DNA of 64,000 nt from Aliarcobacter cibarius (GCF_013372265.1 NZ_CP054051.1:1500587-1564586); one strand, 5' to 3'. Counted from the stretch's first letter, positions 17,637 to 26,508 are shown. The notes: generated by a model from the sequence alone, not told the origin. Program-made: numbers and translations.

Positions 17637-17896
17637 TTTAAATCCTCTTTTAACTTTTCTAAATCAGCTTTTGTAGCAACTCCAAGCTCATCTAAAACTT
17701 CTTTAAACATATCTTTTATTTTAGATTTAATTCTCTCATCTTCATCTTTTCCTTTTTGCTCTAAAGACTCTAAAAAGCTCTTTGCATCAGAAGTTTTAAT
17801 TTTTCCTTTTTCTTCAAGAGTTTTTAACTCTTCTTCAACTCTTTCTTTTAGCAGTAATGCTCCACCAAGTCCTGTAAATAAAATCTCTTTTAACAT
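17633..17896 (-). CDS. Phasin-like (PHA granule-associated family) small protein
   Basis: An 87-residue protein with a short hydrophobic N-terminus (MLKEILFTGLGGALLLKERVEE) and a charged helical remainder ending in the family-like VLDELGVATKADLEKLKEDL. Short phasin-like proteins of this type often accompany UbiB/ABC1 kinases, and here the stop overlaps the UbiB start by 4 bases. I chose the ATG at 17896, which has AAGGAG upstream; a start at 17980 would lie inside the upstream EAL gene. It is probably a lipid- or membrane-associated partner of the kinase rather than a true polyhydroxyalkanoate granule protein; that is inference. Confidence 0.72.
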   Translation of the reverse strand: MLKEILFTGLGGALLLKERVEEELKTLEEKGKIKTSDAKSFLESLEQKGKDEDERIKSKIKDMFKEVLDELGVATKADLEKLKEDLK

Positions 17897-17906
17897 CTCT
17901 AACTCC

Positions 17907-18977
17907 TTAAAAATTAATTTTTCTAATTGGCTCTGAAGATGGCTTTGCAAAGTAATAACCTTGAGCCAATGAAGCACCATTTTCTTTTAAATATAAAAAC
18001 TCTTCTTTAGTCTCTATACCTTCAGCTAAAACAATAATATTATTATCTTTTGCAATTTTTACAATTGCTCCAAATACAGATTGATTTGCTTTGTTTTTAT
18101 CAATATCTTTTATAATTTCTCTATCGATTTTTACAATATCAGGATGAAGCTGAACAATCATATTTAAAGAAGAATAACCACTACCAACATCGTCTAAAGC
18201 TATCATAAATCCTTTTGATTTATAAAAATTTAAAATATTTTTTAAATGTTCAATATCTTCAACATTTTCACTTTCGACAACTTCAAATATCACATTTTTA
18301 GGATCAAATTCCAATGAATTTGCCCATTTAACTGTTGATTGTAAACAGTGATTTGGATCATAAATTGCCGTTGGTATAAAGTTTATAAAAACTTTTGCTC
18401 TAATATTTTTAATAGCAGCAGTTTTTAAAGAACTCTCTCTACAAGCTCTATCTAGATAAAAAAGCATATCTCCATCTTTTGCCCATTTAAAAAGTTTATC
18501 AGGATAAACTAATGTTCCATCATCATTTACACCTCTTGCAAGAGTTTCATAACCATAAATTGTATTATTTTCTATATCCAAAATTGGTTGGAAATGTGCA
18601 GTTAAACCACCTTTTGTTAAAAGATTAGATAATTCACTTGCTGAAATCAAATTTTTATACTTTTCTAAACTCTTTACATCTCTAATTTTTGAATAATGAA
18701 ACTCTTCATTTTCATTTAAACTAAGGATACAAATAGCTTCTCTCTCATGTTTTTTAAATATGCTTTTTGAAAGAAGAGTACTCAAGAAATCAACCAAACA
18801 TACAGATTTTAAGATTACTGTTAAACTATCTTCTTTCAAGTAATCTATTCTATTCTCATCTAAATAATTTCTAAACTTTTTACATAGTTCAACAACTTCA
18901 AAACCAAATACAACTTTTGAATTTGAATCATCAAACGATGGTAATGTATGACACTTTATACAAGCTGTTGTAGCCAT
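17907..18977 (-). CDS. EAL-domain protein with N-terminal CxxCH
   Basis: A 356-residue cytosolic protein with no membrane helix. The EAL domain covers about residues 115-350: the signature is ETL at 144-146 (YGYETLARG), with FEVVESENV, DDVGSGYSS and LAEGIET, so the metal-site pattern is largely kept and it is probably a c-di-GMP phosphodiesterase or receptor. The N-terminus carries C6-x-x-C9-H10 (ACIKCHT) without a signal peptide, so cytochrome c maturation is unlikely and metal or redox binding is the alternative. The Shine-Dalgarno AGGAGG is perfect and a TATAAT lies 23 bases upstream. It follows the LytS/LytTR genes but has its own promoter. Confidence 0.85.
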   Translation of the reverse strand: MATTACIKCHTLPSFDDSNSKVVFGFEVVELCKKFRNYLDENRIDYLKEDSLTVILKSVCLVDFLSTLLSKSIFKKHEREAICILSLNENEEFHYSKIRDVKSLEKYKNLISASELSNLLTKGGLTAHFQPILDIENNTIYGYETLARGVNDDGTLVYPDKLFKWAKDGDMLFYLDRACRESSLKTAAIKNIRAKVFINFIPTAIYDPNHCLQSTVKWANSLEFDPKNVIFEVVESENVEDIEHLKNILNFYKSKGFMIALDDVGSGYSSLNMIVQLHPDIVKIDREIIKDIDKNKANQSVFGAIVKIAKDNNIIVLAEGIETKEEFLYLKENGASLAQGYYFAKPSSEPIRKINF

Positions 18978-18999
18978 AATTTCCTCCTATAGTCTTAAA

Positions 19000-19005
19000 A
19001 TTATA
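19000..19005 (-). promoter_or_regulatory. Sigma-70 -10 box for the EAL-domain gene
   Basis: A perfect TATAAT on the minus strand, 23 bases before the ATG at 18977, predicts a short leader (start near 18994) containing AGGAGGAAA. It lies downstream of the LytTR gene, separating the EAL gene from that operon. Confidence 0.5.
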
Positions 19006-19044
19006 AAAGAATTTATAAATATTTTGTAGCAGTTTTATGACAAT

Positions 19045-19752
19045 TTATATACTTTTTCTATCTAGATACTCTCTAAACTCTTTTGCACCATCTTTTGAGC
19101 TAACTATATACTCATCTACGCCATTAAAAAATATCTCTAATTTTGACTGTTCTACACTTTTTATAGATTTAATTTTATCTACATTTACTATATATGACCT
19201 ATGAACTCTAAAGAAATTTTTGTCTTTTAATATCTCTTCTATATCACCTATCTTTTTCTTTGCATAGACAAAATTATCTTTAGTTCTTATAATAATTTCA
19301 TCTAAATCTGCTTTTATATAGAATATTTCGTCAAGCTCTACTAGATAGATTTTATCAGAAACTTTTCCTAAAATCTTTTTTGAAACACTCTTTTCTTCTT
19401 TATAAATTGAAATCTTTTGTAAAGTCTTTTTTAGTTCACTATCTTCAACAGGTTTTAGCAAATATCCCATACCACCTTTTTTGAAAGCATCTAAAGCATA
19501 CTCTTCATAAGCAGTTTGAAACACTATAAATGTTTTTGGTTCAATATTTAAAATAATCTCTGCTAGTTCTAAACCACTAAAATTTGGCATAGAAATATCT
19601 AAAAAAGCAGCATCAAACTTTGTTTTTGATACCTCTTTTATAGCTTCAAGTGGGTCATTAAACTCTACAATATCAAAAACATTATTATCATTTAAAATTC
19701 TTTTTAGTCTTGCTAATGCTAAACTTTCATCATCTACTATTAATACTTTCAA
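19045..19752 (-). CDS. LytTR-family response regulator
   Basis: A 235-residue regulator: receiver domain 1-120 (acidic D7/D8, phospho-acceptor D52 in FLDISMPN, Lys in YLLKPVED) and a C-terminal LytTR DNA-binding domain (about 135-230; IYLVELDEIFYIKADLDEI, FRVHRSYIVNVDKI). LytTR regulators bind pairs of short direct repeats. Its gene overlaps the LytS-like kinase by 4 bases, forming a cognate pair. Both follow the photolyase operon on the same strand. Confidence 0.92.
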   Translation of the reverse strand: MKVLIVDDESLALARLKRILNDNNVFDIVEFNDPLEAIKEVSKTKFDAAFLDISMPNFSGLELAEIILNIEPKTFIVFQTAYEEYALDAFKKGGMGYLLKPVEDSELKKTLQKISIYKEEKSVSKKILGKVSDKIYLVELDEIFYIKADLDEIIIRTKDNFVYAKKKIGDIEEILKDKNFFRVHRSYIVNVDKIKSIKSVEQSKLEIFFNGVDEYIVSSKDGAKEFREYLDRKSI

Positions 19753-20747
19753 TTTTTATCCTTTAAAATAATACAAAAGACCATGTTTTCCTTTTCTACA
19801 GAAAAATCCAATTCTCCAATATTTAACAATCTAAGTCTATTTTCTAGATTTGATAAACCTGTTTTAAATTTTATATTTGAACTTTTTTTACCATCATTTG
19901 ATACTTTTATAATATTATTGTCAAATTTAATAAAAATATTCAACTCTTTTCCTAAATATCCATGTTTTATACCATTTTCAACCAAAAGCTGAATAGAAAA
20001 TTTCGGTATTTTTACAAACTTTAAATTTTTATAATCATCTATATGCAAAACAATTTTATTATCAAATCTAATATTTTCTATATTTACATAAGTTTGTACC
20101 ATAAAAATCTCATTTTCAAGTGTAACTAAACTCTCTTTATTTATAGCATTTCTTAAAAACTTCGACAACTGTAGTACAGCATTTTCAGCTTTTTGTTTAT
20201 CTATGTATATTAGCTGTGAAACTGAGTTTAGAGCATTAAATAAAAAATGTGGATTTAACTCATTTTCTAGTGATTTTAGTTTTGATTCTAAAATCTCTTG
20301 TTGTATTTGATTATTTTTATTTTTTAAGAATACAAATTGATGCAATATCAATGCTATTAGAAGAGTTAAAAAACCTACTACAACACCAATATTTAACCAA
20401 AAATCACTTATAAATGCTATTACTTCTGTATTTGATTTGTGAAAAACAAAAAATGATAAAACAAAACCTAAAAAACCAGATAAAAAAGAGAAAAAAAGGC
20501 TCAAAGCTGTCCAAAACTTTTTTTGAATTTTAGGAAGAATAAATCTATTTGAAAAAGTAATTAAAACTATTGCAAAAATAGTTATAAAAAAAGCTGTACA
20601 AATACTAAATATAATTGTAGAAATAGTTTGTAAATTTGGGTTTAGAAAATAAAATATTAAAGATTGAAAAAATCCAAATAGTATTCCAATTATTAAAATA
20701 TTTCTCCAATCCTTTACAGATATATTTAGTTCATTTTTTAGCATCAA
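19749..20747 (-). CDS. LytS/YehU-type sensor histidine kinase
   Basis: A 332-residue kinase with four predicted membrane helices in residues 15-140, almost no periplasmic domain, and a short His_kinase domain with NPHFLFNALNSVSQL (phospho-accepting His about 169) and IQLLVENGIKHG. It lacks the 5TM-5TMR_LYT domain, so it detects something within the membrane or via a partner. It begins 23 bases after the end of the CrtI-like flavoprotein gene in the photolyase operon, so it may be co-transcribed and respond to the same condition, for example light or membrane oxidation. That link is inference. Confidence 0.87.
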   Translation of the reverse strand: MMLKNELNISVKDWRNILIIGILFGFFQSLIFYFLNPNLQTISTIIFSICTAFFITIFAIVLITFSNRFILPKIQKKFWTALSLFFSFLSGFLGFVLSFFVFHKSNTEVIAFISDFWLNIGVVVGFLTLLIALILHQFVFLKNKNNQIQQEILESKLKSLENELNPHFLFNALNSVSQLIYIDKQKAENAVLQLSKFLRNAINKESLVTLENEIFMVQTYVNIENIRFDNKIVLHIDDYKNLKFVKIPKFSIQLLVENGIKHGYLGKELNIFIKFDNNIIKVSNDGKKSSNIKFKTGLSNLENRLRLLNIGELDFSVEKENMVFCIILKDKN

Positions 20748-20770
20748 ATACCTTTTATATTTTTATTATA

Positions 20771-22186
20771 TTATCTAAATAAGTTTGAGTTTAAAACTTT
20801 TGCACCTAAAGCAACTCCTGGCCATCCTTGACCTGCAAAAACCGAATCTCCTACATTGTATAGATTTTCAAAAGGCGTTATAGAGCTTGGAATTTTAAAA
20901 ATATTTTTAAGATTTAAAGGTGTTGCACCGCAATTAAACCTATTTATATATCTTTTAAAGGTCTTACTAGTGGCACAAAAATCTATTTTGATATCCTCTT
21001 TTTTTATATCTTCAAAATTTTTAAATAGTTCATTTAGGATAAAATTTTTTGTAATCTCTTTCTTATTTTCATATTCATCATTTGATAATTCATCCCAAAA
21101 AAGAGCTTTTGTGTGACAAGATATCGTAACAGAATATCCATTTTTTGATAATTTTTCATCATCTTTGTGACTAAAAGATACAAAAAAAGTTTTTGAAACT
21201 GAATTTGGTATATTTTCATTCAAAATTATTTGATAATGATTTAAAAACTCTTTTCTTGAATCTATTTTCAGATAAATTACAAAAGCACTTTGATCATAAA
21301 ATTTAAATTTTTTATAATAGTTTTGTATATCTTTATCCCAAAACATTTCACTACACTCAAAAACTGGCATATTTAAAACAACTTTTGAAGCTAAATATTC
21401 ATCTATTGAAGAGATTAATCTATAAAAATGTTTCTCCTTTTTTATATATTTTATCTGCTCTTTATTTTTTACATTTATATCTTTTAACATATCATCAAAA
21501 AGTTTTCCCATACCACCATTTGCATAAAAAATCTTATGAAAAGGATATGATAAAGCAATTGCAAAAGATAAAAGTGGAATATCTTTAGAAGTTGATTGCA
21601 AAGTAATTTGAAGTTGTGCATCAATAAAATTTTGATAATCTTTTGAGATATCTCCTAGAACTTCTTTTATAAAACCTTTTGCTGTTTTAAACATTAAAAA
21701 TTTATACTCTTTAAAAAGAGTTTCAATAGTTTTTAAACTTTTTAAATAAGAGTTTAAACTATATTTTGCAAAATATATATCTTTAAGTCTCCAAAATCTC
21801 TCATCAATATCTTTTAAAGTCTGCCAAAAATATCTATTGTTTTTATGATAAAAAACAGTGTTTAAACTCTCTATAAACTCTTCAAAATTCGTCTTTCTAT
21901 CTATAATTTTTCCATTTATAATAGTTCTATAAGCATAAGAACTCTCTATTAAATCAGGTACAAAATTTACACTATCAAATATATCTTTTAATATATGATT
22001 ATCTTCATATCCAACAAAAGTAGTCGCACCTGTATTAAAATAGTTTCCAAATCTTTTAAACGTAGATGCAGTTCCTCCTAAATTTTTATCCTTTTCAAAT
22101 AAAACTAAATCCTTATCTTTATTTAAAATAGAGATTAAACTTCCACCTATTCCACTTCCAACAACAGCTAAATCAAACTTTTTCAC
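20771..22186 (-). CDS. FAD-dependent oxidoreductase, CrtI/CrtISO-like
   Basis: A 471-residue flavoprotein with an N-terminal dinucleotide-binding fold (DLAVVGSGIGGSLISIL, FEKDKNLGGTAST) and a C-terminal FAD-binding motif (LYNVGDSVFAGQGWPGVALGA), the plan of phytoene desaturases, carotenoid isomerases and related enzymes. No phytoene synthase or other carotenoid gene is in the window, so the substrate is not known; related amine-oxidase-like flavoproteins occur in photolyase neighbourhoods of other bacteria. It overlaps the photolyase gene by 14 bases and so belongs to that operon. Confidence 0.82.
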   Translation of the reverse strand: MKKFDLAVVGSGIGGSLISILNKDKDLVLFEKDKNLGGTASTFKRFGNYFNTGATTFVGYEDNHILKDIFDSVNFVPDLIESSYAYRTIINGKIIDRKTNFEEFIESLNTVFYHKNNRYFWQTLKDIDERFWRLKDIYFAKYSLNSYLKSLKTIETLFKEYKFLMFKTAKGFIKEVLGDISKDYQNFIDAQLQITLQSTSKDIPLLSFAIALSYPFHKIFYANGGMGKLFDDMLKDINVKNKEQIKYIKKEKHFYRLISSIDEYLASKVVLNMPVFECSEMFWDKDIQNYYKKFKFYDQSAFVIYLKIDSRKEFLNHYQIILNENIPNSVSKTFFVSFSHKDDEKLSKNGYSVTISCHTKALFWDELSNDEYENKKEITKNFILNELFKNFEDIKKEDIKIDFCATSKTFKRYINRFNCGATPLNLKNIFKIPSSITPFENLYNVGDSVFAGQGWPGVALGAKVLNSNLFR

Positions 22187-23525
22187 AATTAGCCCTTTTA
22201 AACTCTAAAATAGCTCTATCTCTTGAATAATTAATTGATACAATTTGTTTTGGATAAGTTAAAAAGATATCTTCTTGTACTCCATTTTCATTATGAATTT
22301 TTTTTGGTTCAACATCTTTTAACTCTTTTAAAACCGTTTTTATAAATAGTGCTTCATTATCAAATTTTTTTGATTGTAAATATGGATTAAAAACTCTAAA
22401 ATAAGGAACTGCATCAACTCCTGTACTAGCAGCCCACTGCCAAGAACCTATATTTGAACTAGCTTCGTAATCCAAAAGTTTTTGTGCAAAATAAGCCTCA
22501 CCTTTTTTCCAATCAACTAACAAGTTTTTTACTAAATATGATGCAACTATCATTCTTAAACGATTGTGCATAAGTCCTGTACTATTTAGATGTCTCATAC
22601 TAGCATCAATTATTGGAACACCAGTATTTCCTTCACACCACTTTTGAAAATCTTCTTCATTTTGATTCCAATTTACATTTATACCATTTAGATTTTCAAA
22701 TTCTGATTTTGGAAAATGATATAAAATATAGTTGTAAAATTCTCTCCAAATAAGCTCTCTTATAAAAAAATCTATCTCTTTTTTAGGAGCTTGCAGTTTT
22801 TTTATTTTATTAAAAACCATTTTAGGAGAAATAAGTCCAAATCTTAAATGAACAGATAAATTTGAACCAACGTCAAGATAAAAGAAATCTCTATTTTCTT
22901 GATAATTTCTTATTTTTTTTGAAAAATCACAGATCAATTCATCTGCTGTTTTATATAAAAAATTAGGTAAATCTTGTTTTTCAAATCCCAATTCATCTAA
23001 GCTAGGAAAAAAACTATAATCAAAATCTACTTTATTTATATTTTTTGAAACTTCAAACTCTTTTATATAATTTGATTGATGAAGTGGTTCTAAAGAATTA
23101 TAAAATGGTGTGAAAACTTTGTATGGTGTTTTATCACTTTTTAAAATATCTTTTGGATTAATCAAGTATGAATCTAAAAATCTTCTAAGAGGTATTATTT
23201 TTTCAATTTCATCATCTCTTTTTTTTGCATAACTATCAAAATCAATAGATGTTAAAATTTCATCAAATCCTTGTTTCTTTAACTTTGTAAAAACATTTGT
23301 CGGAGTATCAAAAAATAGTGCTAAATCAAGCCCTATTTTCTTTAAATTCTCTTTTAACTCATAAACACTTTTATGAATAAATGTTACTCTTTTGTCATTA
23401 TTTGGAAGATTTTGTAAAATATTTTTATCAAAAATAAATATTGGTAATACTTCACCTTTTGCAGATGAAAGTATTTCATTATCAATTATTCTTAAATCTC
23501 TTCTAAACCACAAAATTTGTTTCAT
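22173..23525 (-). CDS. phrB: Deoxyribodipyrimidine photolyase (class I CPD photolyase)
   Basis: A 450-residue photolyase that uses blue or near-UV light and FADH- to split cyclobutane pyrimidine dimers. The N-terminal antenna domain starts ILWFRRDLRIIDN. The FAD domain contains FIRELIWREFYNYIL, GVPIIDASMRHLNSTGLMHNR and the diagnostic NIGSWQWAASTGVDAVPYFRVFNP region. Length is normal. It overlaps the DUF523-DUF1722 gene by 4 bases, matching the ybgA-phr pairing of E. coli, and overlaps the downstream flavoprotein gene by 14 bases. Confidence 0.95.
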   Translation of the reverse strand: MKQILWFRRDLRIIDNEILSSAKGEVLPIFIFDKNILQNLPNNDKRVTFIHKSVYELKENLKKIGLDLALFFDTPTNVFTKLKKQGFDEILTSIDFDSYAKKRDDEIEKIIPLRRFLDSYLINPKDILKSDKTPYKVFTPFYNSLEPLHQSNYIKEFEVSKNINKVDFDYSFFPSLDELGFEKQDLPNFLYKTADELICDFSKKIRNYQENRDFFYLDVGSNLSVHLRFGLISPKMVFNKIKKLQAPKKEIDFFIRELIWREFYNYILYHFPKSEFENLNGINVNWNQNEEDFQKWCEGNTGVPIIDASMRHLNSTGLMHNRLRMIVASYLVKNLLVDWKKGEAYFAQKLLDYEASSNIGSWQWAASTGVDAVPYFRVFNPYLQSKKFDNEALFIKTVLKELKDVEPKKIHNENGVQEDIFLTYPKQIVSINYSRDRAILEFKRANCEKV

Positions 23526-24475
23526 TTATATGCCTTCAAATCACTTCTAAGTGCAAGTTTTGATGGATATGGATTTAAAAATTTCTGATTCTTTAAATAA
23601 ACTATATCAAATCTATTTATATATAAATTAAATATCTTAATTACACTAATTAGAGGAATTACTCTATTTTTAAAATCGTACATGCTTTCTAAAATATCAA
23701 CTTTTTCTTCTTTTGTTATATGTTTTTTAAAATAACCAAAAATATGAAGTAAAATATTGTAAGTTTTATTTAAAGTTGACTTTGTAGCTATTGCTTTTAA
23801 AAATTCTGCTTCATAATCTTTATAAAGTTCTTCAATATCCTTTTTTTCGCTATTTGCTACTATTTTTCCTAAGATTTTGTAAGAATTTTGTGATTTTGAA
23901 TATATTAAATATTTGTATGAAGTGTGAAATTCTACCAAAGTTGAGATTTTTTTCTCTTTTTTTAGTAAATTTTTTAAATCAGCATAAGAGTAAACTTGCA
24001 TCAAGAAATTTTCTCTAAGCCAAGCATCATTTAATCTACCCTCTTCTTCCATTGGTAAATTTGGCATTTTTTCTTTTAGTTTTTTTGCAAAAACTCCAAC
24101 TCCATTTTTAATTGATGGTGCATTTAAAGGTTGATAAACTTTAACTCTCTCCATTCCACAAGAAGGAGAAGCAGATTTTAAAACAAATCCACACAAGTCA
24201 TCATTACAAGCTTTTAAAGCCATTTTTTCACAAGCAACTTCTAGTACATCACTTACATCTTTTGGTTCTTTTGTAGATGTAAATATTTTAACCTCTCCAT
24301 CTATTGAAACTTGTCTAATTGCCTCTCTAGGAGCTCCCCAAATTGAATTTTCAGGACAATACGGTAAAAGAGTAAAGTACTCTTTTAAGCTATCAAATAC
24401 AAACTCATCTTTCGCACCGTGACCATCATATCTACACATATTTCCTAGTAAACAAGAAGAAACTCCCAAAATCAT
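23522..24475 (-). CDS. DUF523-DUF1722 fusion protein (YbgA-like)
   Basis: A 317-residue two-domain protein. DUF523 (about 1-150) starts ILGVSSCLLGNMCRYDG and contains cysteines in LPYCPE and SASPSCGMERVKVY, consistent with metal binding. DUF1722 (about 175-310), the YbgA domain, includes LVEFHTSYKYLIYSKS. In E. coli ybgA lies directly upstream of phr, and the same order is kept here. The function is unknown; DUF523 proteins have been linked to tRNA thiouracil metabolism, which would connect to near-UV sensing, but I cannot show that here. It is the first gene of the photolyase operon. Confidence 0.88.
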   Translation of the reverse strand: MILGVSSCLLGNMCRYDGHGAKDEFVFDSLKEYFTLLPYCPENSIWGAPREAIRQVSIDGEVKIFTSTKEPKDVSDVLEVACEKMALKACNDDLCGFVLKSASPSCGMERVKVYQPLNAPSIKNGVGVFAKKLKEKMPNLPMEEEGRLNDAWLRENFLMQVYSYADLKNLLKKEKKISTLVEFHTSYKYLIYSKSQNSYKILGKIVANSEKKDIEELYKDYEAEFLKAIATKSTLNKTYNILLHIFGYFKKHITKEEKVDILESMYDFKNRVIPLISVIKIFNLYINRFDIVYLKNQKFLNPYPSKLALRSDLKAYK

Positions 24476-24546
24476 AGCAAAACCTTTTTTTATTTTATTT
24501 TATAATATAAAAAAGCTTTTTTGTATAGTTATTTTATAACTTCATA

Positions 24547-25401
24547 CTACTTATTACAAATCTCTTTTAAACACTCTTCAATATTTCTATACTTAAACTC
24601 AAAACCATTTTGTAAAAGATTTTTTGGAACTGCACTTTGTCCATCACTTAAAACTTTAGCACCTTCACTAAATATAAGTTTTAATACAAACTCTGGAACT
24701 GGAAATATTGTAGGTCTATTTAAAATTTTTCCAAAAGTTTTAGTGAATTCATAATTTGTTGTTGGAGTTGGAGCTGTAAGATTATAAACTCCATCTAGCT
24801 CTTTTTCTATAGTAAAATGATAAGCTCTAACCAAATCTTCTATGTGAACATAAGAAAAATATTGTTTTCCACTTCCAATAATTCCACCAAGACCTAGTTT
24901 AAATGGCAACATCATTTTTGAAATTGCTCCACCATTTTTACCTAAAACTATTCCAAATCTAAAAATTGTAACTTTTGTAAATCCATTATTTACTTTTTTT
25001 GCTTCTTTTTCCCACTCTTGACAAAGATTTGATAAAAAATCATTTGAATAACTTCCATTTTCATCATAAGTTGCTTTGTTATCATAAATTCCAACTGCCG
25101 AAGTAGAAATAAGCATTTTTGGTTTTGTTTGAACTCTATTAATACTTTCTACTAAACTTTTAGTTGTGTTTATTCGACTACTATATAAAAGTTTTTTATA
25201 CTCTTCACTCCATCTATTTATAATATTTGCTCCACTAAGATTTACAACAATATCACAACTTTCTATAAGCTCATCAAGTTTTGAAGCATTACTTAAAACT
25301 TCTCTTTTTATTTGTACAGTTTTATAATTTTGTTTTGAAAAATACTCAACCAAACTTTGCCCAACAAACCCACTAGCACCTGCAATTGCAACTGTTTTCA
25401 T
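24547..25401 (-). CDS. TIGR01777-family NAD-dependent epimerase/dehydratase-like protein
   Basis: A 284-residue extended SDR of the TIGR01777 (SulA/YfcH-like) family: glycine-rich nucleotide site GASGFVGQSL, CDIVVNLSGANIINRW, STSAVGIYD, FRFGIVLGKNGGAI, and a C-terminal SDGQSAVPKNLLQNGFEF with the DUF1731 signature. The substrate is unknown. The family is repeatedly found in photolyase and light-induced gene clusters of other bacteria, and here it lies 71 bases upstream of the DUF523-phrB operon on the same strand, close enough for partial co-transcription. Confidence 0.88.
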   Translation of the reverse strand: MKTVAIAGASGFVGQSLVEYFSKQNYKTVQIKREVLSNASKLDELIESCDIVVNLSGANIINRWSEEYKKLLYSSRINTTKSLVESINRVQTKPKMLISTSAVGIYDNKATYDENGSYSNDFLSNLCQEWEKEAKKVNNGFTKVTIFRFGIVLGKNGGAISKMMLPFKLGLGGIIGSGKQYFSYVHIEDLVRAYHFTIEKELDGVYNLTAPTPTTNYEFTKTFGKILNRPTIFPVPEFVLKLIFSEGAKVLSDGQSAVPKNLLQNGFEFKYRNIEECLKEICNK

Positions 25402-25414
25402 ATTTTTTCCTTAA

Positions 25415-26500
25415 TTATAATTTATTTAAAAGTTCATCAATCTTTTTATTTGAATCAACTATTTTTTGTAAAGGTATTTGTTTATTTAATATCTGAGCAT
25501 AAACTGTTTTTATAATTTCATCTAAACTAACTGGTTTTGCTAACTGATTTGCAAATAATAAAAAATTTACACCACTATTTATAGCTAACGTTAAAGTCTC
25601 TTTTAAATCATAATGTTTACTTATTGCACTCATTTGCAAATCATCTGTTATTAATACTCCTTTATATCCTAAATCTTCTCTTAAAAGTTTTGTATTTACG
25701 TTGTATGAAAGTGTAGCTGGATACTTTTTATCCAAATTTTCATTGAAAACATGAGCAGTCATTATGATATCAACTTTATTGTTTTTAATAAAATATTTAT
25801 ATGGCTCTAACTCTTTTTTACTCCACGTATTTGAAATATCTACAAAACCTAAATGAGAATCAGCTAAAGATGAACCGTGTCCTGGAAAATGTTTTAAAGT
25901 TGAAAGAACACCTTCTTTTTGTAACTCATCAACAAAAATTGAAGCATATTTTGTAACTACTTTAGAATCCTCTCCAAAACTTCTTCCTCTTGTAACTACT
26001 ACTTTATTATCTTTATTTATAGCCAAATCAACAACTGGAGCAAAATCAAGATTTATTCCTACACTACTTAAATCTTTTGCTAAGTTTTGATAAGTTTGTT
26101 TTGCAAAATCTTCATCTTTTAATGCTATTTCACTAGCTTTTAAAATATTTACAAATCCCATATCACTTTTTAGTCTCTGAACTACTCCACCTTCTTGATC
26201 AACAGAAATTAAAAGTTTTCTATTAGAAATATTTTGAAGTTGTTGATTTAACTTTTTTAACTGAGCCTTACTTTCTATATTTTTTACTTTTGTCTTATCA
26301 TTTGGATCTTTATCAAATAAAATCACTCCACCCAATCCAAACTCTACATCCTTATAAATTTGACTATTTTTATCTATGCTTGTACCATTAAAACCTAAAA
26401 TAACCATTTTTGCAATCATTTTTTCAACTTCGTTTTTTGAATATGTTTGAGCAAAACTACAAACTGTTGCTAAAAAAACTATTAATAAAGCTTTTATCAT
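25415..26500 (-). CDS. nagZ: Glycoside hydrolase family 3, NagZ-like beta-N-acetylhexosaminidase
   Basis: A 361-residue GH3 enzyme with the NagZ-specific loop KHFPGHGSSLADSHLG (catalytic Asp-His dyad) and the nucleophile region LITDDLQMSAI. It removes GlcNAc from muropeptides. Unlike the cytosolic E. coli enzyme it has a cleavable signal peptide (ending VCSFAQ), so it should act in the periplasm or be secreted. It begins 14 bases before the epimerase gene and 9 bases after the mini J-domain gene, on the same strand. Confidence 0.85.
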   Translation of the reverse strand: MIKALLIVFLATVCSFAQTYSKNEVEKMIAKMVILGFNGTSIDKNSQIYKDVEFGLGGVILFDKDPNDKTKVKNIESKAQLKKLNQQLQNISNRKLLISVDQEGGVVQRLKSDMGFVNILKASEIALKDEDFAKQTYQNLAKDLSSVGINLDFAPVVDLAINKDNKVVVTRGRSFGEDSKVVTKYASIFVDELQKEGVLSTLKHFPGHGSSLADSHLGFVDISNTWSKKELEPYKYFIKNNKVDIIMTAHVFNENLDKKYPATLSYNVNTKLLREDLGYKGVLITDDLQMSAISKHYDLKETLTLAINSGVNFLLFANQLAKPVSLDEIIKTVYAQILNKQIPLQKIVDSNKKIDELLNKL

Positions 26501-26508
26501 TTTATCTC

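Noticed and set aside
5981-19031. TTGTAGC repeated near 5981, 12577 and 19024
   Set aside because: The copies have different positions and orientations relative to promoters; chance in AT-rich DNA is sufficient.
20783-21588. Open frames opposite the LytS and CrtI-like genes (also at 6357-6548, 30505-31676, 36367-37278, 48167-48828)
   Set aside because: They lie antisense to well-supported genes, have low-complexity Phe/Leu/Ser-rich translations and no ribosome sites.
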